64,000 bases of DNA from Mimachlamys varia (lineage: Eukaryota > Mollusca > Bivalvia > Pectinida > Pectinidae): positions 28,705,001 through 28,769,000 of the forward strand of contig OX392538.1 in assembly GCA_947623455.1 (NCBI GenBank), in the 5' to 3' direction. Position numbers and translations under genes: made by a program. Below, piece after piece: positions 51,576 to 61,432 of this stretch. The notes under the pieces are model-generated. The model ran no database searches and was not told where the DNA came from. It saw only the letters and a program-made list of their open reading frames with translations. Position 1 is the stretch's first letter; every line of letters starts with the position of its first letter.

Positions 51576-53111
51576 ATGGACCACAGCATATGTTTCTGTT
51601 TGTCTTTAGTCTTATTATTGGTAAAGGAAGCATCAGCTTTGCCAAAAGATAAACCGTTTACAACTTGTGATGACAAACGAATCATGCATTCATTCACAGT
51701 TATAGACTACAATTGGCCCGACGACACAGCAAGGGAGCGTGCACTACAACATGGAGACTACATTCCCCATAACAATATCATCAGTGGAATGAAAACATAT
51801 AACAACGGCGTCTACGTCACTGTTCCAAGATGGCGACTAGGTGTTCCGTCAACGCTAAACAAAGTCGTTTCAAGGAACGGTGCATCAATATTACAACCGT
51901 TCCCCAACTGGGGAATGCAGAAGATCGGAGACTGTCGCGCTCTTCAATTTGTTCAAAGTATGGAAATAGACCCAAACACAGGCTGGATGTGGATTATTGA
52001 CACCGGAAGAATCAACTTCTTGGCCGCAGATGGAACAGCAACACAAAATCTTTGTCCGGCTAAAATAGTTATTTACGATATCAATAAAATGGAAGAAGTT
52101 ACTCGGCATGAATTTTCTAACAGTGTAGCTGACCGTAACGTCACATTTCTTAATGACATGGTCGTGATGTACAAGGGATCACGTGCAAGGTACGCGTTCA
52201 TTACAGATACGTTCGCATTCCGAATGGTCGTCTATGACATAATTCGAAACAGCTCACATTATTTCTCTCATCCGTCTATGCTACCCGAACCAGGCAACGG
52301 GAACATTACAATAATGGGAGAAACTCTATCGTTGTCCGCCGGTATAAATGGAATAGCGTTGTCATCGGACATGAAGTTTATTTACTTTAGTCCACTTTCC
52401 GGCTACAGTGTGTATCAGGTCCCAACACGTGTTGCACGTAATCCGCATGGACGTTTTGAACGATATGTCCGAAAGATTGGCCAAAAACCGTTTCAAGGGG
52501 AAGGAATGACATACAGCAGAAACAACAATTTGTATTTCTCCGTCCTTCCTTCGAACTCTATCTACAAATGGGACATCACCCGAGATAGACAAATTCAACG
52601 AAAGTCCATCCAAAGGGTCATGATGAAATCCGCTTCCGAAATATTATCAAGCAGTTCATGCATGAACTTTGTTGATACTTTGACTATCGACACAGATGGC
52701 TACCTATGGTTCACGGTTACCAAGCTACATAAGTACATCTTGACGTCGATGGATTTCACCGGAAGTAGTGGACCAAATGTCTTTATCTGGAAGGTCTACA
52801 TTGGAGAATTCGGGTACCTTGACCGTCGAAGCTCCAATCAATTAGGTGATACATGTGTTTATGTATATTGCACTCAATATGGCGATTCTTATAAATGTAT
52901 TTTACCTTTTATTTTTACCGAAACAACAGTTCAAGTTGTTTTCCTGTTCCCCCTTTTTATTTTGAAGTTTCTGAAGCAAATATTCTGTCCTTTACCTTTG
53001 ATGTACCCCCTGTTCGTGACGTCTATCTTAAGTGATTACATCACAGCAATTCTAGTTACACGTCTTTTCACCCTAGCTCTGAATGCATCTTACGCCCGTG
53101 CTCTACATTAA
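51576..53111 (+). CDS. Yellow / major royal jelly protein (MRJP) family secreted protein
   Basis: A 511-codon frame with a signal peptide (MDHSICFCLSLVLLLVKEAS then A). The body has the hallmarks of the Yellow/MRJP fold: WPDDTARERA, GVYVTVPRW, GVPSTLNKV, WGMQKIGDC, MEIDPNTGWMWIIDTGR, LNDMVV, YAFITDTFAFRMVVYD, GIALSSDMKFIYFSPLSGY, GEGMTYSRNNNLYFS and TDGYLWFTVTKLH. Insect Yellow proteins act in melanin and cuticle formation; in molluscs the family has been reported from secretory and shell-forming tissue. The homologous part ends near residue 420 (FIWKVYIGEFGYL). Residues 424-511 form a hydrophobic tail (VVFLFPLFILKFLKQIF, LMYPLFVTSILSDYITAILV) not typical of the family. An AG/GTGATA junction at 52845/52846 could be a donor, with the tail then intronic. 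N-glycosylation sites NVT, NSS and NIT are present. No intron interrupts the conserved domain. Confidence 0.85.
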   Translation: MDHSICFCLSLVLLLVKEASALPKDKPFTTCDDKRIMHSFTVIDYNWPDDTARERALQHGDYIPHNNIISGMKTYNNGVYVTVPRWRLGVPSTLNKVVSRNGASILQPFPNWGMQKIGDCRALQFVQSMEIDPNTGWMWIIDTGRINFLAADGTATQNLCPAKIVIYDINKMEEVTRHEFSNSVADRNVTFLNDMVVMYKGSRARYAFITDTFAFRMVVYDIIRNSSHYFSHPSMLPEPGNGNITIMGETLSLSAGINGIALSSDMKFIYFSPLSGYSVYQVPTRVARNPHGRFERYVRKIGQKPFQGEGMTYSRNNNLYFSVLPSNSIYKWDITRDRQIQRKSIQRVMMKSASEILSSSSCMNFVDTLTIDTDGYLWFTVTKLHKYILTSMDFTGSSGPNVFIWKVYIGEFGYLDRRSSNQLGDTCVYVYCTQYGDSYKCILPFIFTETTVQVVFLFPLFILKFLKQIFCPLPLMYPLFVTSILSDYITAILVTRLFTLALNASYARALH

Positions 53112-53604
53112 TTTTGAAGTTGTTTGACTTTAATTTTGGAACATCCAAGGATATTTTTTTTTTATTGCAAACCCACTGCAATCTTACAATGTAATGTACG
53201 CTTTATATTTTCTGTAGCCTCATCTTCTGATGTTTCTGTTACATTGCTTTGATTGGCTCTTGTTAGGGTTTTGCCAGTTATCTGAAATCTGCCGAATGAA
53301 ATAGGCTCAAAGTGTAATAAGTTCGGTCGGACTTTGCCAAGTTCATGAGGAGTTCATTTAATGTTGATGTGTATGGATTTCAGGTTTCCATGTCTTTATT
53401 TTAGAAATATCTCCATTTCGCCTATAATTTGACAAGTAGATGTATTACAAGCTCATATACTGGTTAAGGTTTAAGGTTTTAGGTATACTAAGATTTGATG
53501 TATCTTGCTTTTCACCGATTTTTTAATATATGTATCTCAAAAGAATAAGTTGTATTACCCAGGTTCAGTCTTGTTTCGTTGTATACAAAGCTTGTTCGGT
53601 ATCA

Positions 53605-53610
53605 AATAAA
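53605..53610 (+). terminator. Polyadenylation signal of the Yellow-like gene
   Basis: AATAAA about 500 nt after the stop at 53111; no earlier match is evident. It is preceded by CTTGTTCGGTATC and fits a single long 3' untranslated region, or the last exon of a spliced form. Confidence 0.5.
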
Positions 53611-54140
53611 AGCATAACTTTTGAAGATGCCTGTTTCTTAAAGCATTGAACTGCTTTCAGTTCGCATTCATAGGCTACATGAATGCCAACTGGACAAAGG
53701 CAAATGCCGTATATGATGGGTATTCTCTACCTTTACAAAATCGATATGTGCGTGAGTGAGAATCTTCGAATTTAGCAAAATATCGAATCGATAATAATGT
53801 ACAGCGGATACATTTTACATATCAAGTTTAACAACTTACTGTATTGAAGCATACATTTCACATTTATACGTACTGCTGTACACCAGTCTCTCCGTAACTT
53901 CTGATTATGTATTAACTGCTCCGTAATATTGTCATCATGCATGATAATACCTAATCTAAACAATATCAATTTCTTTGGGTATAAAACTTGTTTCGATAAG
54001 TCATGTCATTATAATGTGACTATATTTTAAAATAATGACCTTAGATGCAAAATTGACTAATTTCGAAATTGTCTGTATTTTGTTCATATAAATATAAAAT
54101 AAATTCTTGTACACTAAAAACGATGTTTCTCGTACAGTAG

Positions 54141-54245
54141 CACCATGTGGACGACGTTGTGGACCCAATGAACGCTGTGACGTCGTTACAAACCAGTGCT
54201 TGTGTAACCATGGATACAGGAAATACAATAGAGGGCCATGTCAAC
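54141..54245 (+). CDS. Orphan internal EGF exon downstream of the Yellow-like gene
   Basis: PCGRRCGPNERCDVVTNQC, CLC, GYRKYNRGPC; phase 1 to phase 1, 105 nt, donor GTGAGTATAATGTCA. It parallels exon 56 of the large gene in NERCD, the extra residue before C6 and the intron start. The acceptor is a CAGTAG tandem: use of the first AG (start 54138) adds one codon, use of the second starts here. The PCGG motif has become PCGR. Its gene lacks any visible first exon nearby. Confidence 0.75.
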
Positions 54246-54254
54246 GTGAGTATA

Positions 54255-55585
54255 ATGTCAACTGAAGTGGTAATTTAAATATTTTCTCATTCGGTTGGTA
54301 ACATAATGTACTATAAGGTTTGGTAGTTTTCACTGGTTTAACATTCCACATGATTTCCGAAGAATCCTTACGTTGTTTTGCTTTTTTTCAATGTGGAGTT
54401 ACCTCCCGTTGACTGCGGCACGAATGATACTTTTGTCACGAAGCTGCCTCAAATGAAAACAGATATAGCTTCGAATATTTCATAATGTTTTTGCAGAGTT
54501 TTTAGGATCCTGAATTGAAGTGATATCATCTATACTTACTCCCCACTGTACACGTTTTTAAAAACATCTTTAATTTATATGTACTAAATTGAATTTCCTA
54601 ATTTTGCTAATAAAGCAAATCATCAAACGTGCTAGTAATCATATCGAGGACAATTAATATTCAGAAGCGTCGCTTTAGATTCCATTGAGGCATAGTGTGG
54701 CTGTGGCACTTGAGTAGTCTAGGTACCACATCGATAATCTCAAATCCATCATTCGAATCACGGTCTATCCCCACAGAACATTCAGAAACGTTGCGTTTAC
54801 GTCATTTTGTTTATTTAATTTATATTCTTGTCAGTTAAACGTCCCACAAGACAAGACGTTTTTTCAACATTGTTCCCCAAAGAAAAGAAAAATCAGACAA
54901 TATCGAACGAATATGAACGAAAAAATAGATATTTAGTTTTTTCTTGAATAATCAATTTTATTAGTTGTTTCTGAAAGGTAAAATACTCCAAGGCGAAAAT
55001 GCTTCAAATGGAATGATTGATTTTCCGATTACAACGAATACAGTTATTTTGTTCTACTTCTAAAACTGCTTGAATTAATCGTTGGGAGAACGTAATGAAC
55101 ATGTGTTCTAAATTATGTCTTCTCCCTTGGCAATAAATTATGCACCGTCATTATGTAAGTAAAAAGCGGAATCTGTCGAGTGTGTAGGAAAAGATATTAT
55201 TTAGCTGCTATGTAAAAAAACCTCTTGATTAATGTAGAAAGGTAGATAGCTTTAAATAAATGTCATAATTTATACCGCAGATCGCAGGCTGATAAATTAT
55301 CATGTTTTGTGGTTAGTAGAAACACGTGTAATGTGAGTTCCTTCTGTCATCAAGGAATTGGGTTCAATGGGTTAAGGTTAAAACGTTCATTTTCATCACG
55401 TCGATACCATTATACAGATAGGTAATTCAGGTACACAATTATATAACGATAACATCTAAAAAAAACTTAGCCTCGATATGATAATTTTACGTATGTCATT
55501 AACAGTTCAGAAGATTGCCAGATATAAAATGCTCAGTGTATAATAGGACTGTGTTCAAAGGATGTATATATACGTTGTTGTTATT
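54255..55585. other. Intron-like spacer between orphan EGF exons
   Basis: No EGF motif and no frame of note on either strand; AT-rich. TTACAG at its right edge is the acceptor of the final exon. Confidence 0.5.
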
Positions 55586-55590
55586 TACAG

Positions 55591-55739
55591 TTCCGTGTGA
55601 TGGACGATGCGGTTCGTTCCCACACTCCCATTGTGACCACGACAGGAACAGGTGCATGTGTGACCCTACATGCCCCGGAACTCCATACAGCTATGTAGGA
55701 TGTGTATGTGATCAACGTGACAGTGACCGATATTACTAA
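55591..55739 (+). CDS. Third paralogous C-terminal EGF exon
   Basis: Follows acceptor TTTACAG: PCDGRC, GSFPHSHCDHDRNRC, MCDPTCPGTPYSYVGC, VCDQRDSDRYY, TAA at 55737-55739. It is strongly similar to exon 59 (PCDGRC, HSHCDHD, GCVCD) but has an additional Cys (PTC), giving eight, and an acidic/arginine tail instead of glycines. Works as the last exon of a truncated paralogue, or as an alternative last exon of the large gene, since the phase is compatible. Confidence 0.8.
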
Positions 55740-55828
55740 ACCCAAAAGGACAATATTATATCCAATTTGTATATAGTTGAATTAAATGTGTGTTTGTGTG
55801 TTTGTTTTGGATGATATAATCGATTTTT

Positions 55829-55848
55829 AATAAATATTAAGAAATAAA
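55829..55848 (+). terminator. Two polyadenylation signals after the third C-terminal exon
   Basis: AATAAA at 55829-55834 and again at 55843-55848, about 90-105 nt past the stop, with T-rich sequence following. The intact 3' processing signals argue that this exon is expressed. Confidence 0.6.
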
Positions 55849-56499
55849 AAATTGCTATCCATAATTACGTTTTTCATTGTTATTTTTATATTGTAGAGTG
55901 TTGATTTATAATTATGACGTCACTCTATCTAACTTTGTATCTTTAAACATTTTAATCAAATAAATCAGGAAAAAAAAGAGGTAGCAGAATGTTTTTCATT
56001 AAATGCATACACCATACAATCAAATATCTTTGATTAGCCTAAATTTTGCGGTTTCCCTTCAAAACACCGTTGTCTCCGAGTATCCATTCAATCAAGAATT
56101 GCTCTATGTCCAACTTGTAATCAGTCACACTCTTTTGACAACGAATTCGTTGATGAAGCCATCGAAATTAAAACTCCCACGAAAAGTGATTTCAGGGGAG
56201 CATTTGTTTTACGAGCAATGTTGTTTGGTGGGAGGTTTAGTTGACGCATTAACAATTCGACTCAATGAAGAAAAAGGATATTTTCCCACATAATTTTCAT
56301 AATGTGTCAGTCAACATGTCGGGGTTCCTTTTCGTTGATTATTGGGGCTTTTCACCATGTGGTGAAAAGACCTATTGTTTTTGCTATGTTTCTTATTATT
56401 CTTCTTCTGCATTAAATTTTGTGACCGGAATTGCTCCAAAACGGTAAGAGGTATGCCAATGTACTTTTAGCATTTTATATGGCATGAACTGAAGGGGTG

Positions 56500-58090
56500 A
56501 CAGAAACTTTTTGAAGTCGTTTAAAAAAACCAAAATAGCCGCCATGACGTCATACTTAAAAAGTTTAAAACGGCGATAACTCGAATAGTATTCATTATAC
56601 AGAAGACATGTGATTGTATTAAATGTAGATCATGTCTGGGGCTAATTTTTTTCCGGTACATGTTATAAGGTCAAATATAAAAGCCCGCTGTTGGGTCAAA
56701 GGTCACCAATTTTTTCACTTTTTTTAACATTTTTCAATAATTCTTTTTGTAGATGATAGGCAAAGTCATAACAATCAAAATGATGTTTTCACTTTTTCTG
56801 TAACACATGCGGTTTCCGGTGTACGCCATTTTGAATTTTCCACAAGTTATTACAAAATATGTCTTGTAAAATAGCGCAGCAGAGGTCAAAATTAAAGGCC
56901 AAATATACGTAACTTTCGGCAAAACTTGAAACGAAAATCAAGCCTAATAACTTATTATATTTATAGATTTAGTTAGATTAACTTATATCACCAATATTCA
57001 AGATGAATTCTTTGGCGGTTACCGGTACAGCAGCAGTTGAAACTTGGTATTTGTAAACACGCGTCCATTTCGAACCGTCTTCTACCTTCGGTTTGTTGTT
57101 GAAGTGGGCCCCACCTGAATTATTTTCAATTCTTTGGATTTTTTTGTCAAGAGTTTTCTGTTAGTTACCGCTCAGATTTACTTCGTTTTAGGCTTATTTT
57201 TGCATGGTTATCAACTGGATTTTTTTCAGAATTTTTCATAATCACGGAAATTTCCCTGAAGTTACGTATATTGGGCCTTTAATCTATTTCTAGAAATTTT
57301 TCATTTTTCATTATTTTTTCAAACTTTTTCTACAGATCAATAGCGTATGTCATTACGATGATATTGATACCTTCGGTGTCTTGATAGCACTTCCGGTTAA
57401 GGTATTACGCCATTTTGAACATTTCCCCTATATAATCTATATAACAACCGTTTCACATTTAAATCTTCTACTCAAATTCCACCAGTGGGATTCAGCTCAA
57501 ACATGTCTAAAATGATCGTCGGATAGTCCCGACTAAAGTTTGATATATTAAAATTGATTCAAAATCCAAGATGGCCGCTATGACGTCATACTTTAAAATG
57601 TTAAAATGGCTATATCTCAATAACCGTTTAATGTCCAGATGTCTCAAAGGTATATTATTGTAGATTACTTCTTCGGAAAAGTTTCTTCTTCTACAAGTTA
57701 TTACAAAATATGTCACGTAAAAAAGCGCAGCAGAGGTCAAAGTTAATCTATTTCTCGATTTTTTTTCATTTTTCATTATTTTTTCAAACTGTTTCTACAG
57801 ATGAATAGAGTATGTCATTCCGATGATGTTGATACCTTCGGTGTCTTGATAGCATTTCCGGTTAAGGTATTACGCCATTTTTTAAAATTCCCTTATATAT
57901 TCTATATTAAAAACCGTTTTACATTTTAAACTTCGTCTCAAGTTCTACCAGTGAGATTCGGCACAAACTCTCATAAAATGACTATGAGTTCGTACTGACC
58001 AAGATTTGTTATTTTCGGGTCGGTCGGAAATCCAATATGGCCGCCATGACGTCATACCATTTTAAACATGTCTTCCTGTAAAAAAAATTG
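56500..58090. repeat. Diverged tandem repeat, period about 470 bp
   Basis: Three blocks carry GCCGCCATGACGTCATAC-like words (about 56540, 57570 and 58040). ACAAGTTATTACAAAATATG followed by AGCGCAGCAGAGGTCAAA occurs near 56840 and 57693. GATACCTTCGGTGTCTTGAT with TTCCGGTTAAGGTATTACGC occurs near 57365 and 57830. The same order in each block shows degenerate tandem copies. Minus-strand frames with LTSAALFY-TYFVITC come from this repeat, not from a gene. Confidence 0.7.
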
Positions 58091-58552
58091 TATGTATATT
58101 GTCAAATGTCATCTTGTAAATATATGTATATTGTTAAATTTTATTGGGAAAGGGCTTCATATAAGTTTGTAAACTTGTGCCCAGTCCCATTGTATATATA
58201 TTTTATACAAATAAAATGTGTTTAAATCAATGTGACAAAGGTAGGCTCGTTCATCGGTACCAAACAATAAATTTACCGATATTTTCAGTTCGATTCTCAG
58301 TAAGGAAATTTCTTAACATGTTTATCTGTGATGAAACATTAATCAAATCCTGACTCAGAATAAATTAATATGCCGAAATGTGTGGTAAGATGAATGAAAG
58401 CCTGGAAAAAAAAACAAATTTTTGAAGTTATATTACCTTATCATGTTTTATCCAGGGACGTACATTTGTATGTCTCTTGTACCCAAGAATCGCCGGAAAT
58501 ATGAAATTTTAGAAAATGGAAATACACGAATAGAAAGTTTCTCTATTATGAT

Positions 58553-58734
58553 CAGGGACGTATATGTGAGAATGTTTTAGGCAGATTTATCCGTATTAAT
58601 ACAATTCTCTCAAACAGACACTCGCTCACTTATATGGTTCGAACCAATTGTATTCGGAGAGTAGAAAACAATACGAAAGAATACCCAGTCTAACATATTT
58701 AATCTGTAGTGATCTTCTCACATATACGTCCCTG
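58553..58734. mobile_element. hAT-type MITE with perfect TIRs and 8-bp target duplication
   Basis: CAGGGACGTATATGTGAGAA at the left end and its exact reverse complement at the right end form 20-bp TIRs. The 182-bp element is flanked by ATTATGAT on both sides (58545-58552 and 58735-58742), an 8-bp target duplication. Short TIRs starting CAG with 8-bp duplications are the hallmark of hAT elements. No transposase is encoded. Confidence 0.85.
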
Positions 58735-59311
58735 ATTATGATGTACAATAAAAAAAATGACGTTAACGGTAAAATTCGACGTTTAATACATTTAATTAAC
58801 AAAATATTACCTTTAAGGAGAAAGTTCACCTTAGATTGTCCAACCAACTTCACAGAAACGTATTTGCAGGGAACTGCACTAAAGTTTAGCGTTACCTTGC
58901 TCCGCCATATCAATTGAACGACCAATCAAATCGTTTGTTGTCAGATTCCTTCTCGGTGAAAACACAGGCCGTGTTATTCAGTATTGTCCCTTTGATCTAA
59001 ATCGTAGAAACTGGCCGAACAGAGTGGTGGCGCAAAGTCTGACGCAGTGAACACTGTGAATTTATTACTGTCACTTTGCATTTTAAAAAATATACCTTTC
59101 ACATTTCATTATTTTAACATGTTCAAACATCCAGTACTCACAGAGGGGGGGTTAGTACTAAAATTAATAACCGGCCTCCCATGGCTATAATTAGCTGAAA
59201 ATCATTTCATAGTGACATAGGTCTGTGCCTAGTCCCTGTGTCAGTACTAGTTTACTTTGAATAATAATCTGCTGACAATTTTCCAAAAACGTTTTGGGGA
59301 TAAATTCGGAG

Positions 59312-59353
59312 CAGAGACGTATAAAGCCATATATATGGCTTTATACGTCTCTG
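59312..59353. repeat. Perfect 42-bp palindrome
   Basis: CAGAGACGTATAAAGCCATA followed by T is mirrored exactly on the other strand, with no spacer. TCGGAG flanks it on both sides. It resembles a hAT element (CAGAGACG end) reduced to its terminal repeats. Confidence 0.8.
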
Positions 59354-59585
59354 ATCGGAGTTACTATCTAAAATGCCATTTATGTTCGCATAAAAATGTT
59401 CTTTAATACGTTTTTGACACATCGACTGTGAGTCCGATTATATTTTATGTCGAATTTGAATAGCAACATAAGTCGAGCTCGAGGTACGACTTTTGAAGTG
59501 AAGTAAAAAAAAAGGTTCTCGTTTTTAGGTGACGAAGTATTTGTGGGCTGCTTTTTTTTTTAAAGCCCTCCATATTTACCCTCTG

Positions 59586-59675
59586 TTCTGACTCTCTGAT
59601 CCGCTAAATATTGGGACGGTCTATTCTATAGCTACATGTAGCTGTCCCAATATTTAGCAGATCAGAGAGTCAGAA
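59586..59675. repeat. 90-bp fold-back repeat
   Basis: 32-nt arms (TTCTGACTCTCTGATCCGCT onward) with one mismatch around a 26-nt loop that itself contains AGCTACATGTAGCT. A transcript would form a long stable hairpin. Confidence 0.8.
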
Positions 59676-59686
59676 CCCTTCGGACA

Positions 59687-59790
59687 CACAGGGACCTGAG
59701 AAATTGTTACAGCTAGATTGGATCTAAAATAGGGTGTTTAGAGTAAAAATGCCCCCTCAATGGTCATAAAAGCTTTCTCAGGTCCCTGAG
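59687..59790. mobile_element. Small TIR element with 8-bp target duplication
   Basis: CAGGGACCTGAGAAA at the left and TTTCTCAGGTCCCTG at the right are exact complements. TTCGGACA occurs on both outer sides (59679-59686 and 59791-59798), 8 bp, as for hAT elements. About 104 bp, non-coding, starting 11 bp right of the fold-back at 59586-59675. Confidence 0.7.
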
Positions 59791-60804
59791 TTCGGACAAG
59801 CATTATTCACAATCATTCCTGATATTACTCAACAAAATGCAAATATGACAGATATTACTTACAAGACGAGGGGCGTTAACTAAATTTTACTGTACACGAG
59901 GAGAAATAATTGAATTAAGAAAAATGTACAGACCTAAACAAAAAAAGGTTCTCAGACTGTGATAGTAAATATGAATCATAATGCATGAGACAAAATGTAT
60001 ATTACCATGTCTGAAATATTCATATAAAGTATTACCGGGATTTTTTAAACACAAACGCTAATGGTGTTATCAATATTGAACAAATCAGTTAACACAATAT
60101 TGATATTGAACTTTTAATGTTAAAATATCAGTCTGTGTCTCGTAATTCTAAAATGAATGGACGTCAGAAAGGTAACGAGTGAGTTTGTGTGGACAATTTT
60201 ATTACATGTGCTATTTTGTGTATTTTATATATATGCATTCTGATGTGTGACGCATTACTAAACGAATTTGAATTGAATTGACCGTTTACAACATCTAGGT
60301 ATTCGTTGCTCAGTAATATATTTTAGCTATACACCTGGAATGTTTTAATTCTATGATAAGTTGCGATCTAGTGTGGATAATAACAATTAATTACTCATTC
60401 ATTTTATTTCTAGTATGGTTAGTAATTATAATAAACTGAGAGGCTATGTAATTACTCATCCAGAACAGACATTCAATACACAAGCACGCTTATAGCGCAC
60501 GTGCAATTACGTGAGTACATGTCCTTTTGTTGTATAATACGTGAATATATATAGCGGTAGCGCACTGCATACCTGTAAGACCCCCAAATAGTTCCCGTGC
60601 CACAATGTATTTTGTTTGTTAAAATTCGGCCCTTGAAGTGAGAATTGCAATGATATATAATTGAATATAATAATAGAGTATATGGGTGAAAGAATGTAGG
60701 TGTTTAATGGTAAGTGTGATTATTTACGTTTTTCCCTTCAACATATATAACAAAGACACCCTGGGTGGCATACAGCACGCGCAGCAATATATGAGGCTAC
60801 ACGT

Positions 60805-60858
60805 GATCACATTCGCCAATGAAATTGCTCGTAAGTAAATGCAGCCAATCAGAGCAGG
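60805..60858 (+). promoter_or_regulatory. CCAAT-box module, copy 1
   Basis: GATCACATTCGCCAATGAAA, then GCAGCCAATCAGAGC: two CCAAT motifs about 30 nt apart. The arrangement recurs at 62973-63023. A GGTAAGT donor-like site follows at 60978. Confidence 0.4.
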
Positions 60859-60943
60859 TGAAAGAAAATATAGCTCATACACATTACATTTCCGCGGGAG
60901 TTCGTAAGGTGACCATTGGCGAGAAACCAGCTGATCATGGTAA

Positions 60944-60975
60944 CAGGGACAAGGGGCGTCTTATGTACGTCCCTG
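60944..60975. mobile_element. 32-bp minimal inverted-repeat insertion
   Basis: CAGGGAC ... GTCCCTG with ATGGTAA directly repeated on both sides (60937-60943, 60976-60982). The ends match the 58553 element (CAGGGACGTA), suggesting an internally deleted relative. Chance is possible at this size. Confidence 0.45.
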
Positions 60976-61432
60976 ATGGTAAGTTTATTGTTGCATTGGC
61001 ATTTCTTTTCCTTATCGTACGTATTCTGCGACATATTAAGCATTTATGATATAACTAAGATACTGTTAACGACAGTCACATCGCGCGGATCGCTGTTTGA
61101 ACTCAGAATGCATATGGCACGTTTATATATCGTGGGGCTTGAATCGATCGAACAATACATTTTGTAGTTTGTACAACTTTGATTTGGTTTCCTGATGAAC
61201 TAATTATTAAGTTTAGCTGATTTTTTTTCTTCTCTTACACTGTGCATAAGGGGTTCTGATATTTTTTTCCCCATTAATGAATATACATGTATAGTACCTG
61301 CATGCATATGACTTAAAGGTACCCCGTGGATATTAACAAAGCTTTTAATTTGTGTATGCTCGATTTTCTGAAAAAGGAATTTGATACTAATATGTATATA
61401 TAGGTACAATGTACAGTTGATTTTAATGGTAT

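Noticed and set aside
54001..54244. Minus-strand frames opposite the orphan EGF exon
   Set aside because: Antisense of a clear EGF exon with splice sites.
56003..56293. 96-codon plus-strand frame after the third C-terminal exon
   Set aside because: No recognisable family, no promoter or splice support, and located beyond poly(A) signals.
56734..57776. Two minus-strand frames sharing SAALFY-TYFVITC
   Set aside because: The similarity comes from the diverged repeat; frames are broken in other copies.
58626..58925. Overlapping 99- and 89-codon frames on opposite strands
   Set aside because: They overlap the hAT MITE and its flank; no transposase motifs.
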